A DNA stretch of 21,651 bases from Candidatus Delongbacteria bacterium (lineage in GTDB: Bacteria; CAIWAD01; BS150m-G50), in the NCBI GenBank assembly GCA_016784425.1, contig JADHUQ010000015.1, forward strand, positions 1-21,651, read 5' to 3'. Made by a program: the position numbers and the translations under genes. The notes beneath the pieces are model-generated. The model was not told the origin of the DNA. It was given only the letters and a program-made list of their open reading frames with translations, and searched no databases. How positions within the stretch are numbered: the first letter of the stretch is position 1; every line of letters starts with the position of its first letter. Below, one piece after another: positions 14,243 to 21,651 of this stretch.

Positions 14243-15817
14243 TCATCGTACCAGTATCATCTTGCGCGAGACCGTATGGTTAGCGGCGTTTAACCGGTAG
14301 AAATAAAGACCGCTGGGCAGATCAGCTGCATCGAACACCACACTGTGTTGACCGGCTGCCTTCATCCCCTGGGCCAATAGTGCCACCTGTTTGCCTGCGA
14401 GGTCGTAAACCGCCAACTTAACGGAAGCTGCAATCGCCAGTGAGAACTCGATTGTGGTACTCGGGTTGAACGGGTTGGGATAGTTCTGGGCCAGCTGGAA
14501 AGCTGGGGGTGTGGTCTGCGAATCTGTACTCTGCAGATCAATCCAGGTCAGGGTATAATTACTGACCGGACCCTCTGCATCGAAATCAGCATAAGCCACG
14601 CAGATGGAATAGCTGCCGACGTCCACAGTGAACTCAAGCAGGTAATCGGCACACTCGTTCTGCAGCTCTCCGGTTGCCAGGATGACCGGACTACCGCTGC
14701 TCTCATCAATCAGGGTCAGCTCCAGGTTCTGTTCCGCAGCACCGTCGAGACGGAACTCAAGGGGGGTTTCCTCATTCAAGGTGAACTGGTACCAGTCGCC
14801 ATCCATGACATCCGCTGCAGACCAGACAGTGCCGCAATGGGTTTCACCGGCTGAAATTGCATCATAGGCGGGGGGATCAGAATCGGGACCCCCGTTCGGC
14901 TCCACCTCATCGATACCCCAGGCGGGGCACTCCGGTGGATAACAGGGTGTACAATCTGCTTCCCTGATGCCATCGATGATGAAATTACCGGAATCACTGG
15001 CGTGCCCCTCCACCACCAGGTAGTAGAGACCCTGGGGCAGGCAACAGTTGATGGTGGACCAGCCGGCAAAAGCTCCGTCGCAATCGTCGTCGTTCTCCGC
15101 CACCACTGCACTGCAATCCTCCGCCAGTATCAGCAGGTAGGTGTCGAAATAATCGTCGTGCAGTTCACTCTGACAGGTGGTGAAAGTGTAAAGACCGTCG
15201 TCCTCCACCAGAAACTGGTAGAACGCGTCGGGAGCAGGATTGAATCCGTCGTCATTATAACCGAGTGTCATCGCTTCCTCGGTAAAGGGAAAACTTTCGA
15301 TGAAGAGCGGGTCGTCACAGGTGTCACCATGCATCGGCACATCGGAAGTGACCTCAAGGGTATAGCTGCCGCTGTTGGAGCTGTACCCCTCGACGCAGAT
15401 TTTGTAACTGCCGGGTGAGAGCGCGAGCTGCATTTCGGACTGCAGACCGCAGCTGTCATCGTTGGAAAAGAGCTCCGAGTTGCAGTCATCGCTCAACAGG
15501 CGCAGGTAGGTGTCCCAGTTGCTGGAGCAGAGACCGACATAGACATTACCGGAGCTGGGCAGGGAGATGCGGTACCACTCGTCCGGCGAGGGGTTGCCGT
15601 AGGTGTTGGTGTTATCGGACGTAGTGCCGTTGACGCTGTAGGGCCAGTAAGTGATCTGGATGGCATCGTCGCAGGTATCTCCATTGCGTTCGGTGAGGAG
15701 CTCTTGCTGCAGGACCGGTGTGGATAATTCCGCAGCGGGATCAACCGACGGTTTGGTGACAGCGAAGGTGGCGGTCGTGGCGGCAAATAGAAGAATCAGG
15801 CCGATGAAATGACGCAT
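14243..15817 (-). CDS. Secreted modular PPC-like protein with T9SS sorting domain (short paralog)
   Basis: A 524-residue exported protein. The N-terminus is a signal peptide (GLILLFAATTATFAV) with likely cleavage near residue 19. Three beta-sandwich modules follow. Module 1 (about 45-162) and module 2 (163-289) are type A: each opens with GD-x-C and ends in a YSSNSGSYTLEV-like strand. Module 3 (290-427) is type B, with EVEPNGG and GETHCGTVW. The last 85 residues (QLAQNYPNPFNPSTTIEF to RKMILVR) are a T9SS type-A sorting domain, cleaved when the protein passes the outer membrane. Module 1 has five cysteines (49, 97, 112, 123, 141) and the chain is strongly acidic, suggesting disulfides and calcium, though neither is proven. 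It is collinear with the last four parts of the next protein. The modules resemble PPC domains. No catalytic domain is seen, so it is probably structural, adhesive or binding. Confidence 0.85.
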   Translation of the reverse strand: MRHFIGLILLFAATTATFAVTKPSVDPAAELSTPVLQQELLTERNGDTCDDAIQITYWPYSVNGTTSDNTNTYGNPSPDEWYRISLPSSGNVYVGLCSSNWDTYLRLLSDDCNSELFSNDDSCGLQSEMQLALSPGSYKICVEGYSSNSGSYTLEVTSDVPMHGDTCDDPLFIESFPFTEEAMTLGYNDDGFNPAPDAFYQFLVEDDGLYTFTTCQSELHDDYFDTYLLILAEDCSAVVAENDDDCDGAFAGWSTINCCLPQGLYYLVVEGHASDSGNFIIDGIREADCTPCYPPECPAWGIDEVEPNGGPDSDPPAYDAISAGETHCGTVWSAADVMDGDWYQFTLNEETPLEFRLDGAAEQNLELTLIDESSGSPVILATGELQNECADYLLEFTVDVGSYSICVAYADFDAEGPVSNYTLTWIDLQSTDSQTTPPAFQLAQNYPNPFNPSTTIEFSLAIAASVKLAVYDLAGKQVALLAQGMKAAGQHSVVFDAADLPSGLYFYRLNAANHTVSRKMILVR

Positions 15818-15920
15818 TATGCTCCTCGGGTAATATTTATGCGGCTCCTTTGAACAGGATCGACGTTTTAACTACGACCGGGAGCTATTCATGACCGGCC
15901 CGGCATTCTTAATGCTGATA

Positions 15921-15949
15921 AATATGAAAGCGGTCGTGGTACTGTTCAA
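15921..15949 (-). promoter_or_regulatory. Promoter-like site of the short paralog
   Basis: On the minus strand TTGAAC (15944-15949) and CATATT (15921-15926) are 17 bases apart. The long paralog has a similar site (TTGAGC-17-GATATT), which adds modest support. It would give a leader of about 97 bases. Confidence 0.33.
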
Positions 15950-16052
15950 GGGTTATCACGGGAAGAGGAGAAAAATCAATAGCACCCGGGCAATTCAGAC
16001 TTGCACGATGCTGGGTCAGCCGCGGTACGGTAGTGAGATCGAGGTTGTGAGG

Positions 16053-16082
16053 TAGAAAGAAGGGCGCCCGTAACGGACGCCC
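16053..16082 (-). terminator. Intrinsic terminator of the long paralog
   Basis: On the minus strand a GC-rich stem GGGCG-x-CCG / CGG-x-CGCCC with one internal mismatch and a five-base loop is followed by TTCTTTCTA. This is a good rho-independent terminator, about 210 bases after the stop of the long gene and beyond the two repeat copies. Confidence 0.65.
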
Positions 16083-16123
16083 CTATTGTTCAAAAGTCAG
16101 TCAACCGTCGCAGCTCTGTCCGC

Positions 16124-16165
16124 GCGTCCGGTTGAGGCCGGTAGCAGCTTACTGCAAGTGCTGCA
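16124..16165. repeat. Structured direct repeat, copy A
   Basis: The first 25 bases (16124-16148, core CCGGTTGAGGCCGGTAGCAG) are identical to copy B at 16248. The next 17 bases differ but keep a GCAGC...GCTGC stem (here GCAGC-TT-ACT-GCA-AGT-GCTGC). The upstream flank also pairs: CAACCG at 16103-16108 with CGGTTG at 16129-16134. Confidence 0.7.
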
Positions 16166-16247
16166 TCAACCTGAATTGCCCAAGCAGCGGCGCAGAACTT
16201 TCTAAGCGTCCGCTGTTTACTTCACGGGTTAACCGGCGCTGTCTGCA

Positions 16248-16289
16248 GCGTCCGGTTGAGGCCGGTAGCAGCATGTCGCAAATGCTGCA
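16248..16289. repeat. Structured direct repeat, copy B
   Basis: Identical to copy A over 25 bases (16248-16272). The variable part here forms a continuous 7-bp stem GCAGCAT/ATGCTGC around GTCGCAA. The flank forms a hairpin between AACCGG-CGCTG (from 16230) and CAGCG-T-CCGGTT. The copies start 124 bases apart. Confidence 0.7.
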
Positions 16290-16293
16290 CCTA

Positions 16294-19200
16294 TCATTTG
16301 ACTAAGACCATCTTCCTTGCCGCCCGATGCTCCCCGGCGCGAAGCAGATAGAAATAAAGACCACTTGGCATCCCGCCAGCGTCAAACTGTACTGAATGAT
16401 TACCGGCAGGACGAACATCATCCACCAGCAGCGCCACTTGACGACCGGTGATGTCATACACCGTCAACTCCACTGCAGCGGTTACCGGCAGGGAGAAATC
16501 GATTGTGGTCACAGGATTGAACGGGTTGGGGTAGTTCTGCGCCAGCTGGTAGTCCTGCGGCAGCTCCGCGGTTGTACCAACCCCCTCCTCATCGATCCAG
16601 GCCAATGTATAGGTACTACTGGGGGCGGTGGGATAGTAATCATCGTAAGCTACAAAAACGGAGTAGAGACCGTCAGCCCCCAGCGTATAGGTCATGCTGT
16701 AGTCAGAGCAGTAACCCTCTGAATAACCGGTTGCCAGGATCTCGGGACTGCCGCTGCTCTCGTCGATCAGATACAATACCAGGGCCTCATCCTGCTCGCC
16801 GTCGAGGAAAAACTCCACCTCGGTCCCGGCGGTAACTTCGAAACGATACCAGTCGGTGTCCCGGAGATAGGCGTTTGACCAGACGCCCCCGCAATGGATT
16901 TCACCTGGAGCGATGTTGTCGTAAGTGGGCGGGTTGTCGTTACTGCCGTCATTGGGTTCTACTTCATCGATACCCCAGTCGGGACATTCCGGTGGATCGC
17001 AGGGATCACATTCACCGACATAGAAGCAATCCAGCTGATAATTGCCAGACTCAGACTGGTACCCCTCAACGACCAGATAATACAAGCCCTGCGCCAGGCA
17101 GGTGGTGATGGTGGACCAGTTGCCATAGGCTCCGTTGCAGTCGTCGTCGTTGGCGTAGATCACCATTTCACAATCTTCGGCCAGGATCAGCAAGCGGGTA
17201 TCAAAGTAACCCTCGTAGGTCTCTTCCATGCAGGTGGTAAAGGTATAAACCCCCTCCTCTTCGAGCAGGAACTCATAGAAAACATCCGGGGAGGGGTTGA
17301 AACCGTAACTGCTGTAGCCGAAAGTAAACCACTCGTCGCTGAAGGGGAACTCCTCTATGACAAAGGGATCGAGGCAGTTATCACCCTGGCTGGGGGCGTC
17401 GGTGGTGACATCGAGACTGTAGTTCCCACTGTTTGAAGAATAGCCTTCGACGCAGATTTTGTAGGTGCCGGAGCTGAGGAAAAGATCCAGTTCCGACTGC
17501 AAACTGCAGGCATCATCGTTGTAGTCGATCTGGGTGACGCAGTCATCGCTCAACAGCCGCAGGTAGGAATCAAAATTGGTGCCGCCGTCACACAGCGAGA
17601 TCAACACGTTGCCCTCAACCGGCAGGGAGAATTGATACCATTCGTCAGGCGAGGAGTTGCCGTAAGTATCCATGTTATCCGACGTGGTGCCGGTCGCCTC
17701 AAAAGGGAGGAACGGTATCTGGATAGCCGATTCACAGTATTCCCCTTCCGGCGGATTGAATTCCTCCCAGGCGATCGACAATGTATAATCACCGCCGTTA
17801 ACACCATAGTCCCCTTCGATGCAGAGCAGGTAGGTGCCGGGGCTGAGCAGGCGCAACATCTCTGAGGGGGTGTTGAAACCACCGCAACCGTCGTTGTCAA
17901 CGGCAATCTGTGTTGTGCAGTTGGAAGCCAGCAGGTAAATGTAACTGTCGAAGGTAGTACCCTCGCAAAGGGAAATGGTTACCAGACCCTCCTCCAGCAC
18001 ATCGAAGCTGTACCATTCGTCGGGGGAGGTATTGCCGTAAGTATCGATATTGTCCAGGTTGGTGGCGGTAGTGTCAAATGGCAGCTCGGTTATGATGACC
18101 GGATCGTCACAGAAATCGCCGACACCCGGTGTGAAGGGATTGAAAATAGCATTCAGGTAGTAGTTACCCATGTTGCTGGAGTAACCCTCGACACAGAGCT
18201 TGTAGGTGTCAGCCTCCAGAAACAGCATAAGTTCAGATGGCTCAAATGTCGCTTCATCGTCGGGACACAGTGGTCCGTCATCATCGTAGGCAATCTGGGT
18301 GGCACAGTCGTCAGCTATCAGGCGGAGGTAGGTGTCAAAATCGGTTTCCGGTCCGCATAGAGTCGCATAGAAATTACCTGATTCTTCCAGGGTGAATTCA
18401 TACCACTCGTCAGGTGAGGGATTCCACTGACTGTTGGTGTTGTCAGCAGTGGTGCCAACCGTTTCGAAGGGGAACTCCTCAATAAACAGCGGCTCGGCGC
18501 AGAAATCTCCCGGAGGGGGTTCCCAGGTTTCCAATGTCAGCGTCAGACTGTATTCACCATCCGCCAGCTCAAAGGCATCGTGCATGACATAAATATAGTA
18601 GTGCCCCGGACCGGTGATGGCGGTCAACTCCTCCCCTTCACAGATAGTGCCGTTGTTGACATTGGCGACAGTGCTGGTGCTGCAGTTCTGCGTGGGATCG
18701 GAAACCAGATAGAGATAGGGATCACAGTTGTAGGCTTCGACAGTGACCGTAGTCAGGAAAAAATCGTCGAGGTCAAAAACAAACCAGTCGCTGTCCCGCG
18801 CACCGGTGTTGGCCCAGAGCTCGCCACAGATGGTCTCACCGTCAGCAATTGACTGGAACAGGTAGGGAGCGGTGTTGCAGCCGTCGTTACTTTCCTCCTC
18901 CGGGGTACCGTCGCATTCCAGCGGTTCGCAGTTGACCTCCAGTATCTCCAGCTCAAAGTCACCCATGGCGGTGAACCATCCCTCGATGCAGAGGTTGTAG
19001 ACACCGGGATCCAACGGTAGAGTCAGGCGTGACTGCTGATCGCAATCGTTGTCGTTGAAGGCCAGCTGTGTGTTACAATCAGCCGCCAGCAGGTAGATGT
19101 AGGTGTTGAAGGAGCTGCCGCAGAGGGAGAAGGTATAGAGTCCCTCATGGTCTATGGCGATCTGGTACCACTCGTCGGGTGAATCGTAGCCATAGGTGTC

Positions 19201-20898
19201 AATGTTGTCGGAAGTGGTTCCGGTGGTAGTGTAGGGTAACTCCTCCACGATAAGAGGATCGCCGCAGAAATCACCAATCCCCGGTTCGAAGGGATCGAGA
19301 GTCACCTCCATGTGGTAGTTGCCGGAATTGCTCGAAAAACCTTCAACACAGACCCGGTAATCTCCTGCAACCAGGAATTCAAACAACTCGGAGGGTTCAT
19401 AGTTGGCTTGATCCTCCGCACAGAGCGGTCCGTCATCATCATAGGCCAGCTGGGTTGCGCAGTCTGCAGTCAGCAACCGCAGGTAGCAGTCGTAATCGGT
19501 CTCAGCACCGCAGAGGGTGATGAAGACATTACCCGACTCTTCGAGGGGAAGTTCATACCATTCGTCCGGTGAGGGGTTGCCATAACTGTCGGTATTATCG
19601 ACCGTAGTCCCATTGGCGCTGAAGGGGAGCGTGTCGATCAACAGGGGATCAGCGCAGAAATCCCCGGTCGGCGGTGTGAAAACGTCACCGGTCAGGGTCA
19701 GGGCAAATTCCGCGTCGATCAGATCGGTGGAGGTGTCGTACTCCCTGAACCAGGCGTAATAATGACCGGGACCCAGGATGGTTGTGTAGGTTTCGCTCTC
19801 GCAGAAAGCGCTGTTGTTGACGGTGGCCATCGTTCCACCGGTGCAATTCTCATTCGGATCGGAAACGAGGTAGAGAATCGGATCGAAATTGTAGGAATCG
19901 ACCTGCAGGGTAACCTCATAGAATTCCGGCAGATCAAATTCAAACCAGTCTTCATCCCAGTCGCCACCATCAACCCAGGTTGTCCCGCAGATTGTTTCCC
20001 CGACGGTGATTTCCTGGAAGACAGGTGTGTTGGCGTTACAACCGCCGTTGTCCTCAATTTCTGCGGTTCCGTCACACTCCAGTGGATCACAGCGGAACTC
20101 CGTGATATGCAGAATATAGTCCCCGGAATAGCCATAGTAGCCATCGACGATGATATAGTAGTCGTCGGCCGGGATCAGCTCCAGCAGCAGGTAGGAGCGG
20201 AAACCGGGACAGGCGTCATCGTTGCAGCCCATCAGGTTCATATCACTGTCATACACATAGATCTTCGTGTCGTAACCGGAATCGCAAAGGTCCAGGGAAA
20301 CCCCGGTGTCCTCCTCCAGGGTCAGCAGATAGACCACATCAGGGGAGGTGGAACCGGTGTAGGGGCAAATCTCATCGTAGTCATCGGTGTAGCCGACGGT
20401 GGTACCGGCAACGGTGGTGTCAAGTGTCACCGGAACCGCCTCAGCAATAGTGTCGCCACCCTGACGCTCCAGCAACGGGCGGTCCTCATAGCAGATACCG
20501 TAATGCTTGGCCACCCGATCATACAACTGCCGGGGTACCGGTTGACCGGTTTCTTTCAACGCTATTACTTCCGCTTCAGCATTGCTGTAATAGTCGGCGG
20601 TTGGATCAGCGGCCACAACCTGTTTCAGGGATGGAGCTTGCGGTGCCGGCAATGGCGCCACAGTTTGTACAACGGCGGGCAGCTGGTTCCCGGCAGCTGT
20701 CGCCGCTTTTTCCAGCTCCAGCTCGCTGAGTGGCGTTGCCTGATTCAGCATTACATCATCGGAGGAAAGCGGTGGGGCCAGTTCTGGTGGGCTCTTCTGC
20801 TGTGCCGGATCCGGCTTTTTGTTGCTCAACAGCTCTTTGACCGCAAAAGTACTGGCCACCAGGGTCAGTACCAGGAACAAACTCATTAATCTCCGCAT
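16294..20898 (-). CDS. Giant secreted modular PPC-like protein with T9SS sorting domain (long paralog)
   Basis: A 1534-residue exported protein. It has a signal peptide (MSLFLVLTLVASTFAV) and then a Pro/Ala/Gln-rich linker to about residue 146. Ten beta-sandwich modules follow: type A at about 147-268, 411-540, 541-656, 797-925, 926-1049, 1050-1171 and 1172-1297, and type B at 269-410, 657-796 and 1298-1441. Type A typically has GD-x-C at the start, SPDEWY, a DTYLRLL-like strand, an acidic loop (DDDGPLC) and CVEGYSSNSGNY. Type B has ECDG-x-x-E, GETICG, DSDWF and LYLVSDP. The final 85 residues (QLAQNYPNPFNPVTTIDF to RKMVLVK) are a T9SS type-A sorting domain. The modules resemble PPC domains. 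The chain is very acidic and cysteine-rich. No enzyme domain is visible; an adhesin, stalk or surface-layer role is inferred. GGAGGAAAT precedes the ATG. Confidence 0.87.
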   Translation of the reverse strand: MRRLMSLFLVLTLVASTFAVKELLSNKKPDPAQQKSPPELAPPLSSDDVMLNQATPLSELELEKAATAAGNQLPAVVQTVAPLPAPQAPSLKQVVAADPTADYYSNAEAEVIALKETGQPVPRQLYDRVAKHYGICYEDRPLLERQGGDTIAEAVPVTLDTTVAGTTVGYTDDYDEICPYTGSTSPDVVYLLTLEEDTGVSLDLCDSGYDTKIYVYDSDMNLMGCNDDACPGFRSYLLLELIPADDYYIIVDGYYGYSGDYILHITEFRCDPLECDGTAEIEDNGGCNANTPVFQEITVGETICGTTWVDGGDWDEDWFEFDLPEFYEVTLQVDSYNFDPILYLVSDPNENCTGGTMATVNNSAFCESETYTTILGPGHYYAWFREYDTSTDLIDAEFALTLTGDVFTPPTGDFCADPLLIDTLPFSANGTTVDNTDSYGNPSPDEWYELPLEESGNVFITLCGAETDYDCYLRLLTADCATQLAYDDDGPLCAEDQANYEPSELFEFLVAGDYRVCVEGFSSNSGNYHMEVTLDPFEPGIGDFCGDPLIVEELPYTTTGTTSDNIDTYGYDSPDEWYQIAIDHEGLYTFSLCGSSFNTYIYLLAADCNTQLAFNDNDCDQQSRLTLPLDPGVYNLCIEGWFTAMGDFELEILEVNCEPLECDGTPEEESNDGCNTAPYLFQSIADGETICGELWANTGARDSDWFVFDLDDFFLTTVTVEAYNCDPYLYLVSDPTQNCSTSTVANVNNGTICEGEELTAITGPGHYYIYVMHDAFELADGEYSLTLTLETWEPPPGDFCAEPLFIEEFPFETVGTTADNTNSQWNPSPDEWYEFTLEESGNFYATLCGPETDFDTYLRLIADDCATQIAYDDDGPLCPDDEATFEPSELMLFLEADTYKLCVEGYSSNMGNYYLNAIFNPFTPGVGDFCDDPVIITELPFDTTATNLDNIDTYGNTSPDEWYSFDVLEEGLVTISLCEGTTFDSYIYLLASNCTTQIAVDNDGCGGFNTPSEMLRLLSPGTYLLCIEGDYGVNGGDYTLSIAWEEFNPPEGEYCESAIQIPFLPFEATGTTSDNMDTYGNSSPDEWYQFSLPVEGNVLISLCDGGTNFDSYLRLLSDDCVTQIDYNDDACSLQSELDLFLSSGTYKICVEGYSSNSGNYSLDVTTDAPSQGDNCLDPFVIEEFPFSDEWFTFGYSSYGFNPSPDVFYEFLLEEEGVYTFTTCMEETYEGYFDTRLLILAEDCEMVIYANDDDCNGAYGNWSTITTCLAQGLYYLVVEGYQSESGNYQLDCFYVGECDPCDPPECPDWGIDEVEPNDGSNDNPPTYDNIAPGEIHCGGVWSNAYLRDTDWYRFEVTAGTEVEFFLDGEQDEALVLYLIDESSGSPEILATGYSEGYCSDYSMTYTLGADGLYSVFVAYDDYYPTAPSSTYTLAWIDEEGVGTTAELPQDYQLAQNYPNPFNPVTTIDFSLPVTAAVELTVYDITGRQVALLVDDVRPAGNHSVQFDAGGMPSGLYFYLLRAGEHRAARKMVLVK
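17752..18930 (-). repeat. Internal tandem block, second copy (modules 5-6-7 of the long paralog)
   Basis: Encodes about residues 657-1049 (393 residues) and mirrors the preceding block module by module. Both B modules share PLECDGTxE, GETICG, LYLVSDP and GPGHYY; both middle modules share AYDDDGPLC and EPSEL; both third modules share DNIDTYG and YIYLLA. Boundaries are approximate and were set by eye. Confidence 0.65.
18931..20094 (-). repeat. Internal tandem block, first copy (modules 2-3-4 of the long paralog)
   Basis: Encodes about residues 269-656 (388 residues), in the same B-A-A order and with the same module-specific motifs as the next block. Because module 1 also resembles module 4, the duplicated unit could equally be framed as modules 1-2-3 and 4-5-6. 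Confidence 0.65.
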
Positions 20899-20900
20899 AT

Positions 20901-20934
20901 TTCCTCCTGTCCGGCTGAAGCTGCAACTTCAGCC
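20901..20934 (-). promoter_or_regulatory. Leader stem-loop just before the Shine-Dalgarno sequence of the long paralog
   Basis: A perfect 8-bp stem GGCTGAAG/CTTCAGCC (20927-20934 with 20913-20920) and a six-base loop lie immediately 5' of the strong ribosome binding site CAGGAGGAAAT (20900-20909). The hairpin does not itself cover the AGGAGG, so it could stabilise the message or keep the site open. Its role is unproven. Confidence 0.45.
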
Positions 20935-21092
20935 TGGAAGTTTGACTGTTCAGCGCATTGACGTTTTCTTCCTGGTCTGTCGAACCCTCAGGATTCAGCA
21001 GTTCCGCTCTCAACGACGACAGAACATCGCCGCAGTACCTGACCTGTCGGGAATATAACTGTTTCTCTGCAAAAAGTCCTGTCTGGAAAAGT

Positions 21093-21121
21093 AATATCTG
21101 TGGTAATGAGTAAATGCTCAA
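21093..21121 (-). promoter_or_regulatory. Promoter-like site of the long paralog
   Basis: On the minus strand TTGAGC (21116-21121) and GATATT (21093-21098) are 17 bases apart, four of six matches each. The resemblance to the site before the short paralog supports a shared promoter type. Confidence 0.33.
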
Positions 21122-21183
21122 GTGTAATGATACCGGGGGGGAAATCGCGCTGAAAGGGATCGGAGGATAAGCCTGCAATACTC

Positions 21184-21222
21184 ACAGAAAACAACAGGGG
21201 CAGACAACAGATCCGCCCCTGT
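21184..21222 (-). terminator. Intrinsic terminator of the third paralog
   Basis: A perfect 8-bp stem ACAGGGGC/GCCCCTGT (21194-21201 and 21215-21222) with a 13-base loop is followed on the minus strand by TGTTTTC. It lies about 75 bases after the stop of the partial gene on the right. Confidence 0.6.
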
Positions 21223-21298
21223 CAGCTAGCTGATTTTTGATCCCGCACTGTCGCAGAACTACCTGCGTAGTGAAGGTCGGCCCGCGCTGAAAAAACCT

Positions 21299-21651
21299 CT
21301 AACGAATAAACGCCATCTTCCGGGTCTGTACCTTACCATCACCCTCCAGCCTGTACAGGTAAATACCGCTGGCCAGACCGCTGCCGTCGAACTGCACCTG
21401 GTGGGCTCCCGCGCTGTGGCTTCCCTCCGCCAGCAGCATCACCTGTTGTCCCAGCAGATTGTAGACTTCCAGCCGGATTTCCTCCGGGTAGGGGAGCGTG
21501 AACTCGATGATCGTGGTCGGGTTGAACGGATTCGGGTAGTTCTGCGCCAGGTCAAACCGGTGCGGTACTTCTGCCTGGTCGCCAACTGTAAACGGGTCAC
21601 CCCAGGTCAGGGTGTACAGACTGCTGGGACCGGCGGCATAGAAATCGTCAT
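21299..21651 (-). CDS. Third T9SS-sorted PPC-like paralog, partial (N-terminus beyond right edge)
   Basis: The minus-strand frame is open from the right edge to a TAG at 21299-21301, giving the last 116 residues of a protein. The first visible part (DDFYAAGPSSLYTLTWGD) matches the end of the type-B module in both other paralogs (for example SSTYTLAWIDEE and SNYTLTWIDLQ). The rest is a T9SS type-A sorting domain: FDLAQNYPNPFNPTTIIEF, the strand RLEVYNLLGQQVMLL, GAHQVQFDGSGLASGIYLYR and the final basic-hydrophobic KMAFIR. It therefore has the same C-terminal architecture as its neighbours and extends a tandem array rightwards. Its size and upstream modules are unknown. Confidence 0.85.
   Translation of the reverse strand, partial: DDFYAAGPSSLYTLTWGDPFTVGDQAEVPHRFDLAQNYPNPFNPTTIIEFTLPYPEEIRLEVYNLLGQQVMLLAEGSHSAGAHQVQFDGSGLASGIYLYRLEGDGKVQTRKMAFIR

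Larger units (their letters stand above)
15818..16293. other. 476-nt spacer between the short and long paralogs
   Basis: No gene is seen. Reading on the minus strand from the long gene: two copies of a structured repeat (16248-16289 and 16124-16165), an intrinsic terminator (16053-16082), about 100 bases without recognisable features, then the promoter-like site and leader of the short gene. Confidence 0.6.
20899..21298. other. 400-nt spacer and leader region upstream of the long paralog
   Basis: No gene is seen. It holds, in the direction of transcription, about 75 bases after the stop of the third paralog, an intrinsic terminator (21184-21222), a promoter-like site (21093-21121), and a leader of about 190 bases ending in a stem-loop next to the ribosome binding site (20901-20934). 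Confidence 0.55.

Noticed and set aside
16124..16289. CRISPR array
   Set aside because: Only two copies, unequal beyond 25 bases, an 82-base interval between the 42-base units, and no cas genes in the window.
19762..20889. Long plus-strand open frame (375 codons) opposite the giant gene
   Set aside because: It lies fully antisense to the signal peptide and first modules of a clear gene; its translation shows no domain, and acidic repeat-rich genes commonly leave such open antisense frames.
20756..21178. Minus-strand open frame of 140 codons in the leader of the giant gene
   Set aside because: It overlaps the start of the giant gene in another frame and crosses the leader hairpin; composition is not protein-like and no family motif is seen.

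Overview
All recognisable genes in this window lie on the minus strand, so the text is read from right to left. The organism looks like a Gram-negative bacterium of the FCB group (Bacteroidota-related phyla and candidate phyla). Three proteins end in type IX secretion (T9SS) type-A sorting domains with the QNYPNPFNP signature, and a PorX-like response regulator with a PglZ domain is present. HldD (LPS core heptose) and CsgG-type outer-membrane lipoproteins fit an outer membrane. The exact phylum cannot be fixed from this sequence. Squalene genes (hpnCDE) together with T9SS cargo point away from typical Bacteroidetes and towards a less-studied FCB lineage, but this is inference.

Right part (about 14.2-21.65 kb): a tandem array of at least three paralogous secreted proteins. 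One is cut by the right edge, one has 1534 residues and one has 524. Each is built from beta-sandwich modules resembling bacterial pre-peptidase C-terminal (PPC) domains, with a T9SS sorting domain at the end. The long one carries an internal tandem duplication of a three-module block, and the short one matches its last four parts. The spacers hold terminators, similar promoter-like sites, a 5' UTR hairpin, and two copies of a structured repeat.

Middle (about 8.3-14.1 kb): an envelope and lipid cluster. A CDP-alcohol phosphatidyltransferase, a HAD-IIB phosphatase and HldD are closely spaced. A good sigma70-like promoter then leads into a small zinc-finger-like protein and hpnC-hpnD-hpnE, which together make squalene from farnesyl diphosphate. 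No squalene-hopene cyclase lies in the window.

Left-middle (about 3.7-8.1 kb): a tight unit of Memo-like protein, Rossmann/DUF2520 protein, PorX-like regulator and TsaE, with 1-nt and 11-nt overlaps. An HU/IHF-family protein follows.

Left (about 1-3.7 kb): the two subunits of an iron-sulfur class I fumarase, then a 516-nt spacer rich in inverted repeats. Last is a three-lipoprotein operon (CsgG-like, a PEGA-like small lipoprotein, a DUF4810-like lipoprotein) that runs off the left edge.

Function calls rest on motifs and general family knowledge; no database search was possible.
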